The notes under the pieces are model-generated. The model did no database searches. It was given only the letters and a program-made list of their open reading frames with translations, and was not told the DNA's origin. A stretch of 64,000 nucleotides of DNA from Bacteroidales bacterium (GTDB lineage: Bacteria > Bacteroidota > Bacteroidia > Bacteroidales > JAAYJT01). The stretch lies in the NCBI GenBank assembly GCA_014860575.1, contig JACZJK010000021.1:62001-126000 (forward strand), read 5' to 3'. The stretch's first letter is position 1, and the number at the start of each line of letters is the position of its first letter. Made by a program: the position numbers and the translations under genes. Of this stretch, positions 8,195 to 16,711 are shown one piece after another.

Positions 8195-8671
8195 TCAATA
8201 GGGAATTTTATTTCCACTTTCCTTCCATTTCTCAAATGCCTTCAAAGAATTTTCATGAGCAATGTGCTGTGTTAGTATTTGCCGTTCTTTTAGTGGGGAA
8301 CAAATCTCTTCATAGATGTGTGCATCGTCAAAACCTGATTTTGCAGCATCTTCGCGGGAAGCGGCAAAATAGATTGCCCTGGGCCGTGACCAGTAAATTG
8401 CCCCAAGGCACATAGGGCATGGCTCGCAACTGCTATAGAGTTCGCAGTCTTTTATTTCGAACCACCCGAGGAATTCACATGCCTTACGGATAGCAACAAC
8501 CTCGGCATGGGCTGTTGGATCGTTGAGCGCTGTAACCATATTTACACCCCTCGCGATGATTTCACCATTACGAACCACCACGGCACCGAAAGGCCCACCG
8601 TTGCCGCTATGTACATTATCTGCGGCCAGCCGGATGGCCTCGTCCATAAATTCTTTGCTGTACTTATTCAT
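8195..8671 (-). CDS. guaD: Guanine deaminase
   Basis: A 158-residue cytidine-deaminase-fold protein with zinc ligands H55 (in PTAHAEV, with catalytic E57), C85 and C88 (PCPMC). It resembles Bacillus subtilis GuaD in length and in detail: GGPFGAVVVRNGEII, NDPTAHAEV, AIRKAC, PCPMCLGAIYWSRP, and especially GFDDAHIYEEI with the C-terminal FEKWKESGNKIPY tail. TadA proteins lack these last elements. The enzyme converts guanine to xanthine in purine salvage. The aat gene ends upstream about 12 bp from this start on the same strand, so the two are probably co-transcribed. Confidence 0.88.
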   Translation of the reverse strand: MNKYSKEFMDEAIRLAADNVHSGNGGPFGAVVVRNGEIIARGVNMVTALNDPTAHAEVVAIRKACEFLGWFEIKDCELYSSCEPCPMCLGAIYWSRPRAIYFAASREDAAKSGFDDAHIYEEICSPLKERQILTQHIAHENSLKAFEKWKESGNKIPY

Positions 8672-8683
8672 CTTCGTGGTTCT

Positions 8684-9382
8684 TTAGCTATTTAATTCAG
8701 GCCCAAATTTAGTCCATTTACCTCTGATTGTTTCAAACTTAAGGGCTTGGTTCAATAAATCCAGAAATTTGGCCCTTGCCAGGGATTTTGCGCCCATGCT
8801 TTTGAGATGGCTTGTTTCTTGTTGAACATCAATGAAATGGAAGTTAAGTTGTTTCATTAAACGGGTAAGGAAAACCAGGGCAATCTTTGAAGCATCTGTT
8901 TTCTGATGAAACATTGACTCGCCAAAGAAAGCCCGGCCCAGGCTCACACCGTATAATCCTCCAACCAATTCATTGTCATTCCAGGTTTCAAACGAGTGAG
9001 CGTAACCCTTAAAGTGGAGTTCGCTATAAGCTTCTATCATTTCCGGTGTGATCCAGGTACCCATATCGCTTCTATGCCCATTTTCAGCGCAACGCTTTAT
9101 AACTTCCTCAAAAGCAGTGTCAATGCGAACTTCAAATTTCTTTTTGTTGAGCCTTTGGCGCAGGCTGTGCGAAATGATGATGTCTTCAGGAAATAAAATC
9201 ATCCGAGGATCGGGCGACCACCATAAAACAGGATAAGGTTCTTCATACCAGGGGAAAATACCCTTCGCGTACGCCAATAATAATCTTTCGGAACTCAGGT
9301 CTCCACCAATGGCTAAAAGTCCATCCTCATCAGCTTCAGTAACATCAGTAAAAGCAATAGAGGAAGATAAAAATTGAGGCAT
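8684..9382 (-). CDS. aat: Leucyl/phenylalanyl-tRNA--protein transferase
   Basis: Aat attaches Leu or Phe to proteins that start with Lys or Arg and so makes N-degrons recognised by ClpS. The 232-residue length is normal. Family signatures are present: GLLAIGGDLSSERLLLAYAKGIFPWY, then WWSPDPRMILFP (only parts quoted), the GYAHSFETWNDNELVGGLYG aminoacyl-site region, FFGESMFH, and IDVQQETSHLKSMGA. guaD follows 12 bp downstream. A TATATTTG box lies 24 bp upstream of the start, with an 8-bp inverted repeat just beyond it. ClpS is encoded in the same window (1240-1518). Confidence 0.93.
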   Translation of the reverse strand: MPQFLSSSIAFTDVTEADEDGLLAIGGDLSSERLLLAYAKGIFPWYEEPYPVLWWSPDPRMILFPEDIIISHSLRQRLNKKKFEVRIDTAFEEVIKRCAENGHRSDMGTWITPEMIEAYSELHFKGYAHSFETWNDNELVGGLYGVSLGRAFFGESMFHQKTDASKIALVFLTRLMKQLNFHFIDVQQETSHLKSMGAKSLARAKFLDLLNQALKFETIRGKWTKFGPELNS

Positions 9383-9405
9383 TGAAATAGTTTATTTTTA
9401 TGGCT

Positions 9406-9413
9406 CAAATATA
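9406..9413 (-). promoter_or_regulatory. -7 element of aat
   Basis: TATATTTG on the minus strand, 24 bp upstream of the aat ATG. The expected -33 region falls within the inverted repeat at 9421-9444. Confidence 0.45.
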
Positions 9414-9420
9414 TGAAGAA

Positions 9421-9444
9421 TGCGCCAGTAGAGAATCTGGCGCA
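9421..9444. promoter_or_regulatory. 8-bp perfect inverted repeat upstream of aat
   Basis: TGCGCCAG and CTGGCGCA flank an 8-base loop. There is no clean U-tract on either strand, so a terminator is doubtful. It overlaps the expected -33 region of the aat promoter and could instead be an operator. Confidence 0.45.
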
Positions 9445-9677
9445 CTTTAAAAGCTTAAAAATCTTGACTAAAGTATGAATCTTTCACTCCATTTTTAGGT
9501 TGGAAAAGCTTATGTTCCGGATTGGTTTCAACGATTGTCTTAGAAATTGTGACTTTATAATAGTGCTTTTAAAAAAGCGACTGCTTTGATGAATCATCCT
9601 GAATTTATATTGGGTAAAGAAATCAACACATAAGTCGTCAATATGTGGTATGAATGCCACCATTGAATGAATTGTGG

Positions 9678-9896
9678 CTATTTGCCAAATATGCGCATTA
9701 AGAGTCTTTTTAGATACCTGGTTAAAAAGGATTGGCCATACATCACCAAATTGGGAAGTGTAAACAATCGTCTTGTAAACCTTAACTGCTGTGACAGTTC
9801 AAGTTCGGTGCGAAGAGCCAGGTAGCGAAATCTTTCTTTCTCAAGCTGTAATTCGCGCAGGGATCGGATTTTAGCGGGTCTAATTCTCTTCATCAC
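9678..9896 (-). CDS. Small basic hypothetical protein
   Basis: A 72-residue protein with many Arg and Lys residues (for example KRIRPAKIRSLRELQLEKER), probably helical with a coiled-coil tendency at the start. I do not recognise a family. Its start overlaps the end of the holin-like gene by 17 bp, and it is the last gene of a three-gene set with YtxH and holin-like proteins. That conserved kind of arrangement supports it being real. The role is unknown. Confidence 0.6.
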   Translation of the reverse strand: MMKRIRPAKIRSLRELQLEKERFRYLALRTELELSQQLRFTRRLFTLPNLVMYGQSFLTRYLKRLLMRIFGK

Positions 9897-10257
9897 TATC
9901 TATATTTTTTTCTTCGAAAAATATCTCTGACAAATGGCTTATGACTGCGCCAAGAAACAACCGTCGCCTAAGAATTAGGGTCAGCAGACCCACAATCAGA
10001 TAAAACCCGGCAACACATAGATAACCCAACGCCTGGCTTTGCAGCAACTCGCCTACCCAAAGGGCTGCAGCGAAGGAGATAAAGATGAGAAAAAGCATAA
10101 ACAGCGTCAGAAGAAAAACGGCTGCAATAATCAGTGAAATAATTCTAGCCGTTTTTTCCATGACTTCCAGCTTAACCTGTGTAAACCGGATATCGAAATA
10201 TCTTCTGATGCTGTTTATCAGGTCAGTGATTGACTGACTGAAAAATGATTTTGCCAT
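9880..10257 (-). CDS. Phage holin family / holin-X-like membrane protein
   Basis: A 125-residue protein: an amphipathic N-terminus (ITDLINSIRRYFDIRFTQVKLEVMEK) followed by two long hydrophobic segments at about 39-67 and 78-104, and an acidic tail. This layout fits the holin superfamily III / YqjE-like proteins that sit beside YtxH genes and are linked to envelope stress. No phage genes are near, so the name reflects sequence family, not lysis. The gene is 23 bp downstream of ytxH and overlaps the next gene by 17 bp, so the three form an operon. Confidence 0.72.
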   Translation of the reverse strand: MAKSFFSQSITDLINSIRRYFDIRFTQVKLEVMEKTARIISLIIAAVFLLTLFMLFLIFISFAAALWVGELLQSQALGYLCVAGFYLIVGLLTLILRRRLFLGAVISHLSEIFFEEKNIDSDEEN

Positions 10258-10280
10258 AGGGTCTGATGCTTAGAATCGCT

Positions 10281-10565
10281 TTACTTTGCTGCTTTCCTCA
10301 CTTCAGCTTCCACGGCCTCAACTTTTTTTTCGGCCTTTGAAAATTTGGATTTCACATCATTAACACTTTCATTAACGTAGTCTTTGAGGTCATCCACTTT
10401 CGCAGAGAAATCCTTTTCAAGGTCATCCTTGATCTTTTTTGCCTTTTCAGTTACTTTTTTCCTGGTTTCACTTCCCTTGTCTGGGGCTAATAAAACGCCA
10501 GCTAAAGCACCGGCTATTGCTCCAGAAATAAATCCGATTAAAAAATTTCCACTTGAACTTTTCAT
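10281..10565 (-). CDS. YtxH domain-containing protein
   Basis: A 94-residue protein with a glycine-rich N-terminal membrane segment (FLIGFISGAIAGALAGVLLA, residues about 8-27) followed by PDKGSETRKK and a long charged helix of K/E/D repeats. This is the standard YtxH pattern, found in general-stress proteins. It is the first gene of the three-gene operon running to 9678. A TATATTTG element lies about 96 bp upstream. Confidence 0.85.
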   Translation of the reverse strand: MKSSSGNFLIGFISGAIAGALAGVLLAPDKGSETRKKVTEKAKKIKDDLEKDFSAKVDDLKDYVNESVNDVKSKFSKAEKKVEAVEAEVRKAAK

Positions 10566-10660
10566 AATTTGTAGTTTTTAAGGTTAACATCAAAGGTTCT
10601 TTTCAATCTATGTAATTGATAGATTATTAAAATATACAAGAACTTTTTTCAAACGAAGTT

Positions 10661-10668
10661 CAAATATA
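10661..10668 (-). promoter_or_regulatory. Possible -7 element of the ytxH operon
   Basis: TATATTTG on the minus strand, 96 bp upstream of the ytxH ATG. No -33 element is clear, and the leader would be long. Confidence 0.3.
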
Positions 10669-10813
10669 CAATTTTTAAGCCAAATAGCCAAGCCGAAGAA
10701 TGTAAAAGAATAGGGTAAGAATAAGAAAATAGTCCTATTTGCCTGAAATACTGAGATGTAGTAAGACGAGAATAACTTGTAATATTATTATCAAACTATT
10801 TGATTGTTTGATA

Positions 10814-12988
10814 TTATTCGGGTTGAGAAACTTCCCTGACCAACGAAGCCATTCCAATTATATTTTCTGATTCATTGTAGAGGGGAGTATTAAACCATTC
10901 ACAAAGTATTTTTTTCCCTTCCCTGGTAAGGCAGCGATTTACCGTACGGACAGGCTTTCCGCTTTGGATGATCTTAGGGAACAATCCAAGCACTTCATCT
11001 CTAAGCTCGAAAGGGACAAGCTTTTCAACCATGTTTTCAACCATGGCTTGTGTTTTATTGTAACCGAATATTTTTTGTGCAGCCGGGTTCCATTCAATTA
11101 CTTCAAATTTATTGTCCCATTCAATGTAACCCATGGGTGTATTTCGCAGATGTTGTGATAATCTTGACTGAGAATGCTTCAAGGCTGATTCAATATTCTT
11201 TTTCTCGGTGATATCGCGGTCAACACCGCGATATCCAATAAAACCTCCCTTGGCATTATAGATGGGAATTCCACTGGTTTCCAGGAAAACTTTTCGTCCA
11301 TTTTTATGTAGGGCAATATTCTCCTGGTTTTTGAACGATCTTTTCGATAGGGCCATGTTTTTGAAGAACTTAACGACTTGTTTCTTATTTTCAGGATCTA
11401 AAAATTCGCTGAATGATCTGCCGATAACCTCTTCTGTTTTATAGCCGAGTAGTGATTCGCAAACGGGGCTAACATAAGTGTAAATTCCTTTAGCATTTAC
11501 TTCCCAAATCCAATCGCTGGTATTTTCCACAAGTGATTTAAACCTTTCATTGCTTTCCCAAAGGTCATCTTCAGCTAATTTACGTTCATGCACATTGCGG
11601 GTTATGCCATGTATTCCGATTGGGTTACCTTTGGCATCAAACAAAAAATTGAAACTAACTTCGCCCCATACAAGTTCCCCACTCTTATTCTTATGGAGCA
11701 TTTCAAAAATGACCGAATGCTCACCAGGCTTCCGCTCACCACTTTTAAGCATTGCTAATTCTTCACTGAATGTCTCTTTGACTTTTTTCAGTGATTCGGG
11801 TGGGATCCTTTCTTCGACCGGCATCGCAAGATATTCCTCAGCGGTAAAGCCCAACTGCTTGAAAACAGATGGGCTCATGTAGGTGGTGTGAAGATTCATG
11901 TCCATTGTCCAGATCACATCATTACTGCTTTCAGCAACTAATTTTAATTGCTTGTTGGCGCTTTCGAGCTCGAGCGTGCGCTCTTCAACAAGCCTTTCGA
12001 GGTGTTTGCTGTTTTCAATAATCTTTTGCTCAGTTTCCTGATAGTTGAGAATGTTGGCAAAAAGACTTGCAGCGATGTTTAAAAGCTCGAGAGTGTCGTT
12101 GTTAACCATTTTGCGATCGCGAACCATATCAAAACCCAGGAAACCTATAAGCCGGTAATCGAAAAACATGGGTACAGCAAATAAAGACTGGATATTCTGC
12201 CGTAAAAAAATCTCCTTTTCGTTTTTAGCCAATTCGGGTAATTCACTAACATCGGGTATGATAATGGGCCTGTTTTTCTTAAGGTTGTTCATCCACCAAG
12301 GAAAGTCAGAAGTTGTAAGTTCCTGAAGTTCATTAATTACTGAAGTAGTGTTCTCGGTAACCGATTCGTGCGTATTGCTCATAGTGCGCATATCGTCATC
12401 AAAAAGGAATACATACGAACGGTCGGCTCCGATAAAGCTTCCAATGCTTTTTAGCGAAAAAACGATTTGATCATCAATATCAGCGAGCCGAATGTTGATG
12501 AACGAACTAGTAAGGTTCAGGATAAGTTCTTTGAAACTGTATAGGAAAGCAATGCGCTGATGATCGCGTTTTTTGCCGGTTATGTCAATGACAATACCTT
12601 CATAAAACAATACATCATCATTATCATCTTTGTAAACTTTAGCATACTCTTCAACAATAATTTCTTTTCCATCATTACAAACCAGGATAGATTCCTTTGC
12701 AAAAACTTCTCCTTGTTCTTCTATTTCCCTCATGAATTGCAGTCTGGCTTCAATGTTTTTATGCGTTTTGCTCAGGTCAATGCCTTCAAGATCATCAAGA
12801 TGGTTACATCCTATGAGAGCTAAAAAAGCAGGATTGGCAGTGAGTATTTTTCCATCGGGTGTGGTTCGGTAAATACCAATCGGAAGCCTGTTAAAAAGGT
12901 CAATGTATTTTCTTACAATATCCTGGTTAACAGAGGAAGCGTCCTTCTTGTCACTCATCCTGGAATTGAGGTTGTCAGGCTTAATCAT
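10814..12988 (-). CDS. PAS/GAF multidomain sensor without output domain
   Basis: A 724-residue soluble protein. Domains in order: PAS at about 25-137 (RLPIGIYRTTPDGKILTANP), GAF at about 155-315, a short coiled coil at 320-350, then three more PAS domains at about 345-470, 475-600 and 605-720 with PAC motifs such as GIHGITRNVHERK and GYRGVDRDITEKK. It ends at REVSQPE straight after the last PAC motif. There is no histidine kinase, GGDEF, EAL or DNA-binding domain, and the downstream 130 bp encode none. The ATG lies within the stop region of the OmpA gene (TGATATGA), so translation is probably coupled. M11 is a possible alternative start. The signal sensed and its partner are unknown. Confidence 0.85.
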   Translation of the reverse strand: MIKPDNLNSRMSDKKDASSVNQDIVRKYIDLFNRLPIGIYRTTPDGKILTANPAFLALIGCNHLDDLEGIDLSKTHKNIEARLQFMREIEEQGEVFAKESILVCNDGKEIIVEEYAKVYKDDNDDVLFYEGIVIDITGKKRDHQRIAFLYSFKELILNLTSSFINIRLADIDDQIVFSLKSIGSFIGADRSYVFLFDDDMRTMSNTHESVTENTTSVINELQELTTSDFPWWMNNLKKNRPIIIPDVSELPELAKNEKEIFLRQNIQSLFAVPMFFDYRLIGFLGFDMVRDRKMVNNDTLELLNIAASLFANILNYQETEQKIIENSKHLERLVEERTLELESANKQLKLVAESSNDVIWTMDMNLHTTYMSPSVFKQLGFTAEEYLAMPVEERIPPESLKKVKETFSEELAMLKSGERKPGEHSVIFEMLHKNKSGELVWGEVSFNFLFDAKGNPIGIHGITRNVHERKLAEDDLWESNERFKSLVENTSDWIWEVNAKGIYTYVSPVCESLLGYKTEEVIGRSFSEFLDPENKKQVVKFFKNMALSKRSFKNQENIALHKNGRKVFLETSGIPIYNAKGGFIGYRGVDRDITEKKNIESALKHSQSRLSQHLRNTPMGYIEWDNKFEVIEWNPAAQKIFGYNKTQAMVENMVEKLVPFELRDEVLGLFPKIIQSGKPVRTVNRCLTREGKKILCEWFNTPLYNESENIIGMASLVREVSQPE

Positions 12989-12989
12989 A

Positions 12990-14936
12990 TCATTCGTTTT
13001 TATAATTCACTATTCTAAATTCTGTTCTGCGGTTATTTGCTCTGCCCTCTGGGGTTGAGTTAGTATCCACCGGACTTTTGTCGCCCATGCCCGTATATGA
13101 AATCCGGTTTTCTTCAATGTTTTTATCAACCAGGTAATTAAATACCGCTCTGGCCCTATTATTTGAAAGTTCAAGATTGTAGTTAACGGTGCCGGTATTG
13201 TCAGTATGTCCAAGAATTTCGAGTCCAATTCCGGGATTTTCATTTAAAAGATCTACAAGTAAATTGAGTTCAGCCAATGACGAACTTTCAAGCTCATAGG
13301 AATTATGTGCAAAGAAAACATTTTTTAGGATAACTGTCTGACCCAACTCAACGGGTTTTAAGAAAATATCCAAAATAACAGGCTCAACGATGCCAGTTAC
13401 TGTGTCAAGTGGGAAATGATGTGAGTAAAACAGGTATCCTTTGCGGTTCACATTAAGGGCATAGCTTTTACCGGTTGGCAATACAAGCAAGAACTCTCCA
13501 TTGCTGGCATCAGATATTGATTGAATATACAGGCGGCTGGTTTCCAAATCAATCAAGTCAATGTTTGCATCAAGTGGCTTTAATGATGTGCTACTGCGTA
13601 CAATACCTTTAAAATAAGAAACCTGCAATGGCTTTATGTTTTCATGCAATTCAAACTTATAGATGTCATAACCCCCCTTTCCCTGTGGCAGGCTGCTTGA
13701 AATATAGCCATGCATTCCCTGAGGATCAATGATAATATTGATTTCATCTGAAGTGGTATTGATGGGATATCCAAGGTTCATCGGTTCTGACCACGACAAA
13801 GTCGGTTGAAGGCGACTGATAAACAAGTCGGCTCCACCCAGCCCGGGATGACCTTTTGAAGAAAAATACAGGGTTTGGCCATCAGCATGAATATACGGTG
13901 ACATTTCATCTTCAGCAGTGTTAATTACATCGCCCAGGTTTTCCGGCCTGCTCCAGGTTCCATCGGTTTGCAACACACTCTTCCAGATATCCGAACCGCC
14001 AAAACCACCTGGGCGGCTGCTTGCGAAATACAACGTTCGCCCATCCGATGACAGTGAAGGTTGTGATTCCCAGGACGAACTGTTTATTATTGGCCCCAGA
14101 TTCTGAGGTTCTGACCATAAATCACCCTGTCGTTTACTATAGTAAAGATCGCAACTTCCGAAACCATCAGGCTGATGGCAGGAAGTAAAGAAGATGAATT
14201 TATTATCGTATGAGAGAGCAAGAGCACCTTCGCTGACCGAGTTTGCTGTGATAAACCGCAAGGGTTTGGCTTTTTGCCAGTTATAATTTTCAAGTTGAGA
14301 AACATAAAATTCTTCCCTGAACTGTTTGAGTGATCTGGGTTCCTGATTTGGAGTTCTGACAGTAAAAATCAAACTTTGCCCATCGGCAGATATTGCGTTT
14401 ACGTATTCATCATTTTCGGTGTTGATATTGTGGCAAAGATTCACCGGTTCAAAAAGTACCGGCCTGCTTTTCAGTTCAAGAGCTTGCTCCGCCAATTCGA
14501 TGCGTTTCTGCACAAGCAATTTCTCATCAGCGGACAATCTAAAGCCAGCATAGTATTTGAAACTGCTGAGCGCTTTGTCGTATTGACTCGTGTTGTAATA
14601 AAGGTTTCCAAGAATATAATTCGCTGGAGGAAAGTGGCTGGGATTTAAGTTAATGGCTTTTTCGTAGTATGTAATCGCTGAGGACTGATCTTTCATCTCC
14701 AACGAAATGTCACCTGCCAGCAGGTATGCCTCAATAAATTTATTGTCAGAACGCAACGCCTTTGATACACTGATTAGCGCCTGGCAGAAATCACGTTTTG
14801 TGTAAGAGTCTATGGCATTTTGATATGAACGGGCTGCTTTGCGGGAGGATGTCAACCGCTTCACTTCCTGCGGATGAACGTCAAAAGCGAATGCTGACAA
14901 AATACCGAAAATGAGGAGGATTTTTTTGATGCACAT
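12990..14936 (-). CDS. OmpA family protein with TPR and PD40 repeats
   Basis: A 648-residue envelope protein. It has a signal peptide (KKILLIFGILSAFAF), TPR repeats (about 25-130), a run of PD40 beta-propeller blades with repeated SxDGxTLYFSS-type motifs (about 165-430), a carboxypeptidase-regulatory-like domain (about 440-515) and a C-terminal OmpA peptidoglycan-binding domain (ILGHTDNTGTVNYNLELSNN, GRANNRRTEF). Proteins of this layout in Bacteroidota include the PorE-like anchors of type IX secretion and many paralogues. I chose the ATG at 14936 over the frame start at 14987 because it gives a proper signal peptide. The PAS sensor overlaps its stop downstream. Confidence 0.88.
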   Translation of the reverse strand: MCIKKILLIFGILSAFAFDVHPQEVKRLTSSRKAARSYQNAIDSYTKRDFCQALISVSKALRSDNKFIEAYLLAGDISLEMKDQSSAITYYEKAINLNPSHFPPANYILGNLYYNTSQYDKALSSFKYYAGFRLSADEKLLVQKRIELAEQALELKSRPVLFEPVNLCHNINTENDEYVNAISADGQSLIFTVRTPNQEPRSLKQFREEFYVSQLENYNWQKAKPLRFITANSVSEGALALSYDNKFIFFTSCHQPDGFGSCDLYYSKRQGDLWSEPQNLGPIINSSSWESQPSLSSDGRTLYFASSRPGGFGGSDIWKSVLQTDGTWSRPENLGDVINTAEDEMSPYIHADGQTLYFSSKGHPGLGGADLFISRLQPTLSWSEPMNLGYPINTTSDEINIIIDPQGMHGYISSSLPQGKGGYDIYKFELHENIKPLQVSYFKGIVRSSTSLKPLDANIDLIDLETSRLYIQSISDASNGEFLLVLPTGKSYALNVNRKGYLFYSHHFPLDTVTGIVEPVILDIFLKPVELGQTVILKNVFFAHNSYELESSSLAELNLLVDLLNENPGIGLEILGHTDNTGTVNYNLELSNNRARAVFNYLVDKNIEENRISYTGMGDKSPVDTNSTPEGRANNRRTEFRIVNYKNE

Positions 14937-14990
14937 TTCCCTGCGAGTAAAATTGATGTGCACAAGATACAACAATTCAGGTTTCACAAG

Positions 14991-15623
14991 CTATGGAATT
15001 TCCATATACTTATGGCTTTGTAAAGAAATCATCCACCTGGGATTGTTTTTAACGTACTCGATTGTAATCGGCAGCGATTTGCTTTTCAGGCTCCACTCGG
15101 GCTGCAGATAAAGCAAAGTGGATGCAGGCACCTGACTGGCCAGTTCTTCGGCAAAGCTGAAATATGTTTCATCAAGTACAACTACTTTAAGTTCGCTGGC
15201 ATTTTGAAAGAGTTCTGGTTGGACCGGGATGTCTTTTTTGGGTGAGAGGCAAATCCAGTCCCATTCACCGCTCAGCTTATCCGAACCTGAGGTTTCAAGA
15301 AAAAGCCTGACACCTTGTTCGCGAAAAGTTTTGCATAAGAGATCAAGGTTATACATCAGGGGTTCCCCGCCAGTTACTACAACAGCCCGTGAGGGGTATA
15401 CCATTGTCCGTTCCAGAAGTTCATCAATACTGCGTAAAGGAAACATGGCTTCAAACCACGATGCTTTCACATCGCACCAATGACAGGCATTATCGCAACC
15501 TCCAATGCGAATGAAATAGGCCGGTTTGCCGGTATGATGTCCTTCGCCCTGGATGGTGTAAAAATCCTCCATCACCGGAAGCCATTCACCCGAAATCACC
15601 CTTGGATCGTCTTTTATTTGCAT
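14991..15623 (-). CDS. queE: 7-carboxy-7-deazaguanine synthase
   Basis: QueE is the radical SAM enzyme that makes 7-carboxy-7-deazaguanine in queuosine synthesis. The 210-residue protein has the signature FYTIQGEGHHTGKPAYFIRI and a radical SAM cluster C43-x3-C47-x2-C50 (GGCDNACHWCDVK), followed by VVVTGGEP for SAM binding and SPKKDIP. No queC, queD or queF gene is visible in the window. It lies upstream of the OmpA gene on the same strand, and a heptad-periodic stretch separates it from folD. Confidence 0.93.
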   Translation of the reverse strand: MQIKDDPRVISGEWLPVMEDFYTIQGEGHHTGKPAYFIRIGGCDNACHWCDVKASWFEAMFPLRSIDELLERTMVYPSRAVVVTGGEPLMYNLDLLCKTFREQGVRLFLETSGSDKLSGEWDWICLSPKKDIPVQPELFQNASELKVVVLDETYFSFAEELASQVPASTLLYLQPEWSLKSKSLPITIEYVKNNPRWMISLQSHKYMEIP

Positions 15624-15638
15624 AATTAATTAATTGTG

Positions 15639-15792
15639 GATTCAAAATTCAAGATTTAAGATTCGTAAATCTACAAATGACAGCAATTTTGAATTTGAAA
15701 TTTTGGGATTTGGGTTTTTAGCTTTAGATTTTGGACTTTGTACTTTGGTTTTGGGTCTTGGGGCTTGAGACTTGAGACTTGGGGCTTGGGCC
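15639..15792. repeat. Degenerate 7-bp-periodic stretch
   Basis: 154 bp between queE and folD. It splits into 22 heptamers: four GATTCAA-like units, three irregular ones, then fifteen units from 15688 to 15792 that all begin TTT or TTG (TTTGGGA, TTTGGAC, TTGAGAC, TTGGGGC and so on) with no phase slip. It ends on the base before the folD stop codon. Confidence 0.88.
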
Positions 15793-16671
15793 TTATTTAT
15801 AAATTTCCTTTTTAGCCGCTTTGAGCGTGTTTTGAAGCAAGCCTACAATTGTCATTGGTCCGACCCCACCCGGAACCGGAGTAATGAAGGATGTCTTGCT
15901 GGCAACTTCATCAAATTTTACATCGCCAACCAGGTGATAATCTCCTTTGTCATTGTCTTCGATCCGGTGAATGCCGACGTCAATTACAACAGCGCCTTGT
16001 TTGACCATTCCTGCTGTTATAAACTCTGGTTTGCCGATTGCGGCTATAAGGATATCAGCCTGACTGGTTATTGATGGAAGATCTTTGGTTTGGCTATGAC
16101 AAAGTGTTACTGTACAGTTTCCCGGTTTATCCTTTCGGGAAAGCAGCAGACTCATTGGTGTACCTACTATTTGGCTCCGACCAACTATAACACAATGTTT
16201 TCCTTCGGTTTCAATTTTGTAGTGCTCGAGCAATTGCAAGATTCCAAAGGGTGTAGCAGGCAGGTAGGAGGGAAGGTTCTGAACCAGACGGCCTGTATTA
16301 AGCGGGTGAAAGCCATCTACATCTTTGGCGGGATCAATCCGTTGAATTACTTTCGAGGAAGAAATATGCACAGGCAGGGGTAGCTGAACGATGAAACCAT
16401 CAACATCTTCATCTGCATTCAGGAAATCAATAACTTCCAGCAATTCTTTTTCACTTATGGTTTCGGGATAGCGATACACCGATGAAGTGATTCCAACACT
16501 TGCCGCTGCTTTTTCTTTGCTTCTGACATAAGTCATACTTGCCGGGTCCTCACCAACAATAACGGCAGCAAGGTGCGGCGCCCTGATCTCATCGTCAATC
16601 ATTTTGGCTACAACTGCTGCAATCTCTTCTTTTTTCTTTTTGGCTACCGCCTTCCCATCAATTATTTTCAT
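15793..16671 (-). CDS. folD: Methylenetetrahydrofolate dehydrogenase/cyclohydrolase
   Basis: FolD interconverts 5,10-methylene-, methenyl- and 10-formyl-THF in one-carbon metabolism. At 292 residues it has normal length. Signatures are YVRSKEKAAASVGI (with the catalytic Lys), GFIVQLPLP, DPAKDVDGFHPLNTGRL, the NADP-binding VIVGRSQIVGTPMSLLL, and the C-terminal TPVPGGVGPMT. It follows ffh on the same strand with a repeat-filled gap of 169 bp. Confidence 0.96.
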   Translation of the reverse strand: MKIIDGKAVAKKKKEEIAAVVAKMIDDEIRAPHLAAVIVGEDPASMTYVRSKEKAAASVGITSSVYRYPETISEKELLEVIDFLNADEDVDGFIVQLPLPVHISSSKVIQRIDPAKDVDGFHPLNTGRLVQNLPSYLPATPFGILQLLEHYKIETEGKHCVIVGRSQIVGTPMSLLLSRKDKPGNCTVTLCHSQTKDLPSITSQADILIAAIGKPEFITAGMVKQGAVVIDVGIHRIEDNDKGDYHLVGDVKFDEVASKTSFITPVPGGVGPMTIVGLLQNTLKAAKKEIYK

Positions 16672-16711
16672 AGTTTATATTTTATTCCCTTTCAGAATCC
16701 TTTCATGTAAA

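Larger units (their letters stand above)
9383..9677. other. Intergenic stretch between aat and the YtxH/holin operon
   Basis: No coding region is supported. It holds the aat -7 element and the 9421-9444 hairpin. The remaining 230 bp are AT-rich with no clear terminator for the operon ending at 9678. Confidence 0.5.

Noticed and set aside
8195-8671. tRNA adenosine deaminase TadA
   Set aside because: The GFDDAHIYEEI segment and the C-terminal tail fit guanine deaminase better than TadA.
9880-10257. Prophage remnant because of the holin-like gene
   Set aside because: Its neighbours are YtxH and a small basic protein, with no other phage gene; such holin-X-like proteins are common chromosomal genes.
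10789-10813. Terminator of the PAS gene
   Set aside because: The TATCAAAC / GTTTGATA repeat is AT-rich, has no U-tract and touches the stop codon; not convincing.
10814-12988. Hybrid histidine kinase
   Set aside because: No HisKA or HATPase motif (no H-box, N-box or G-box) is present in the protein or just downstream.
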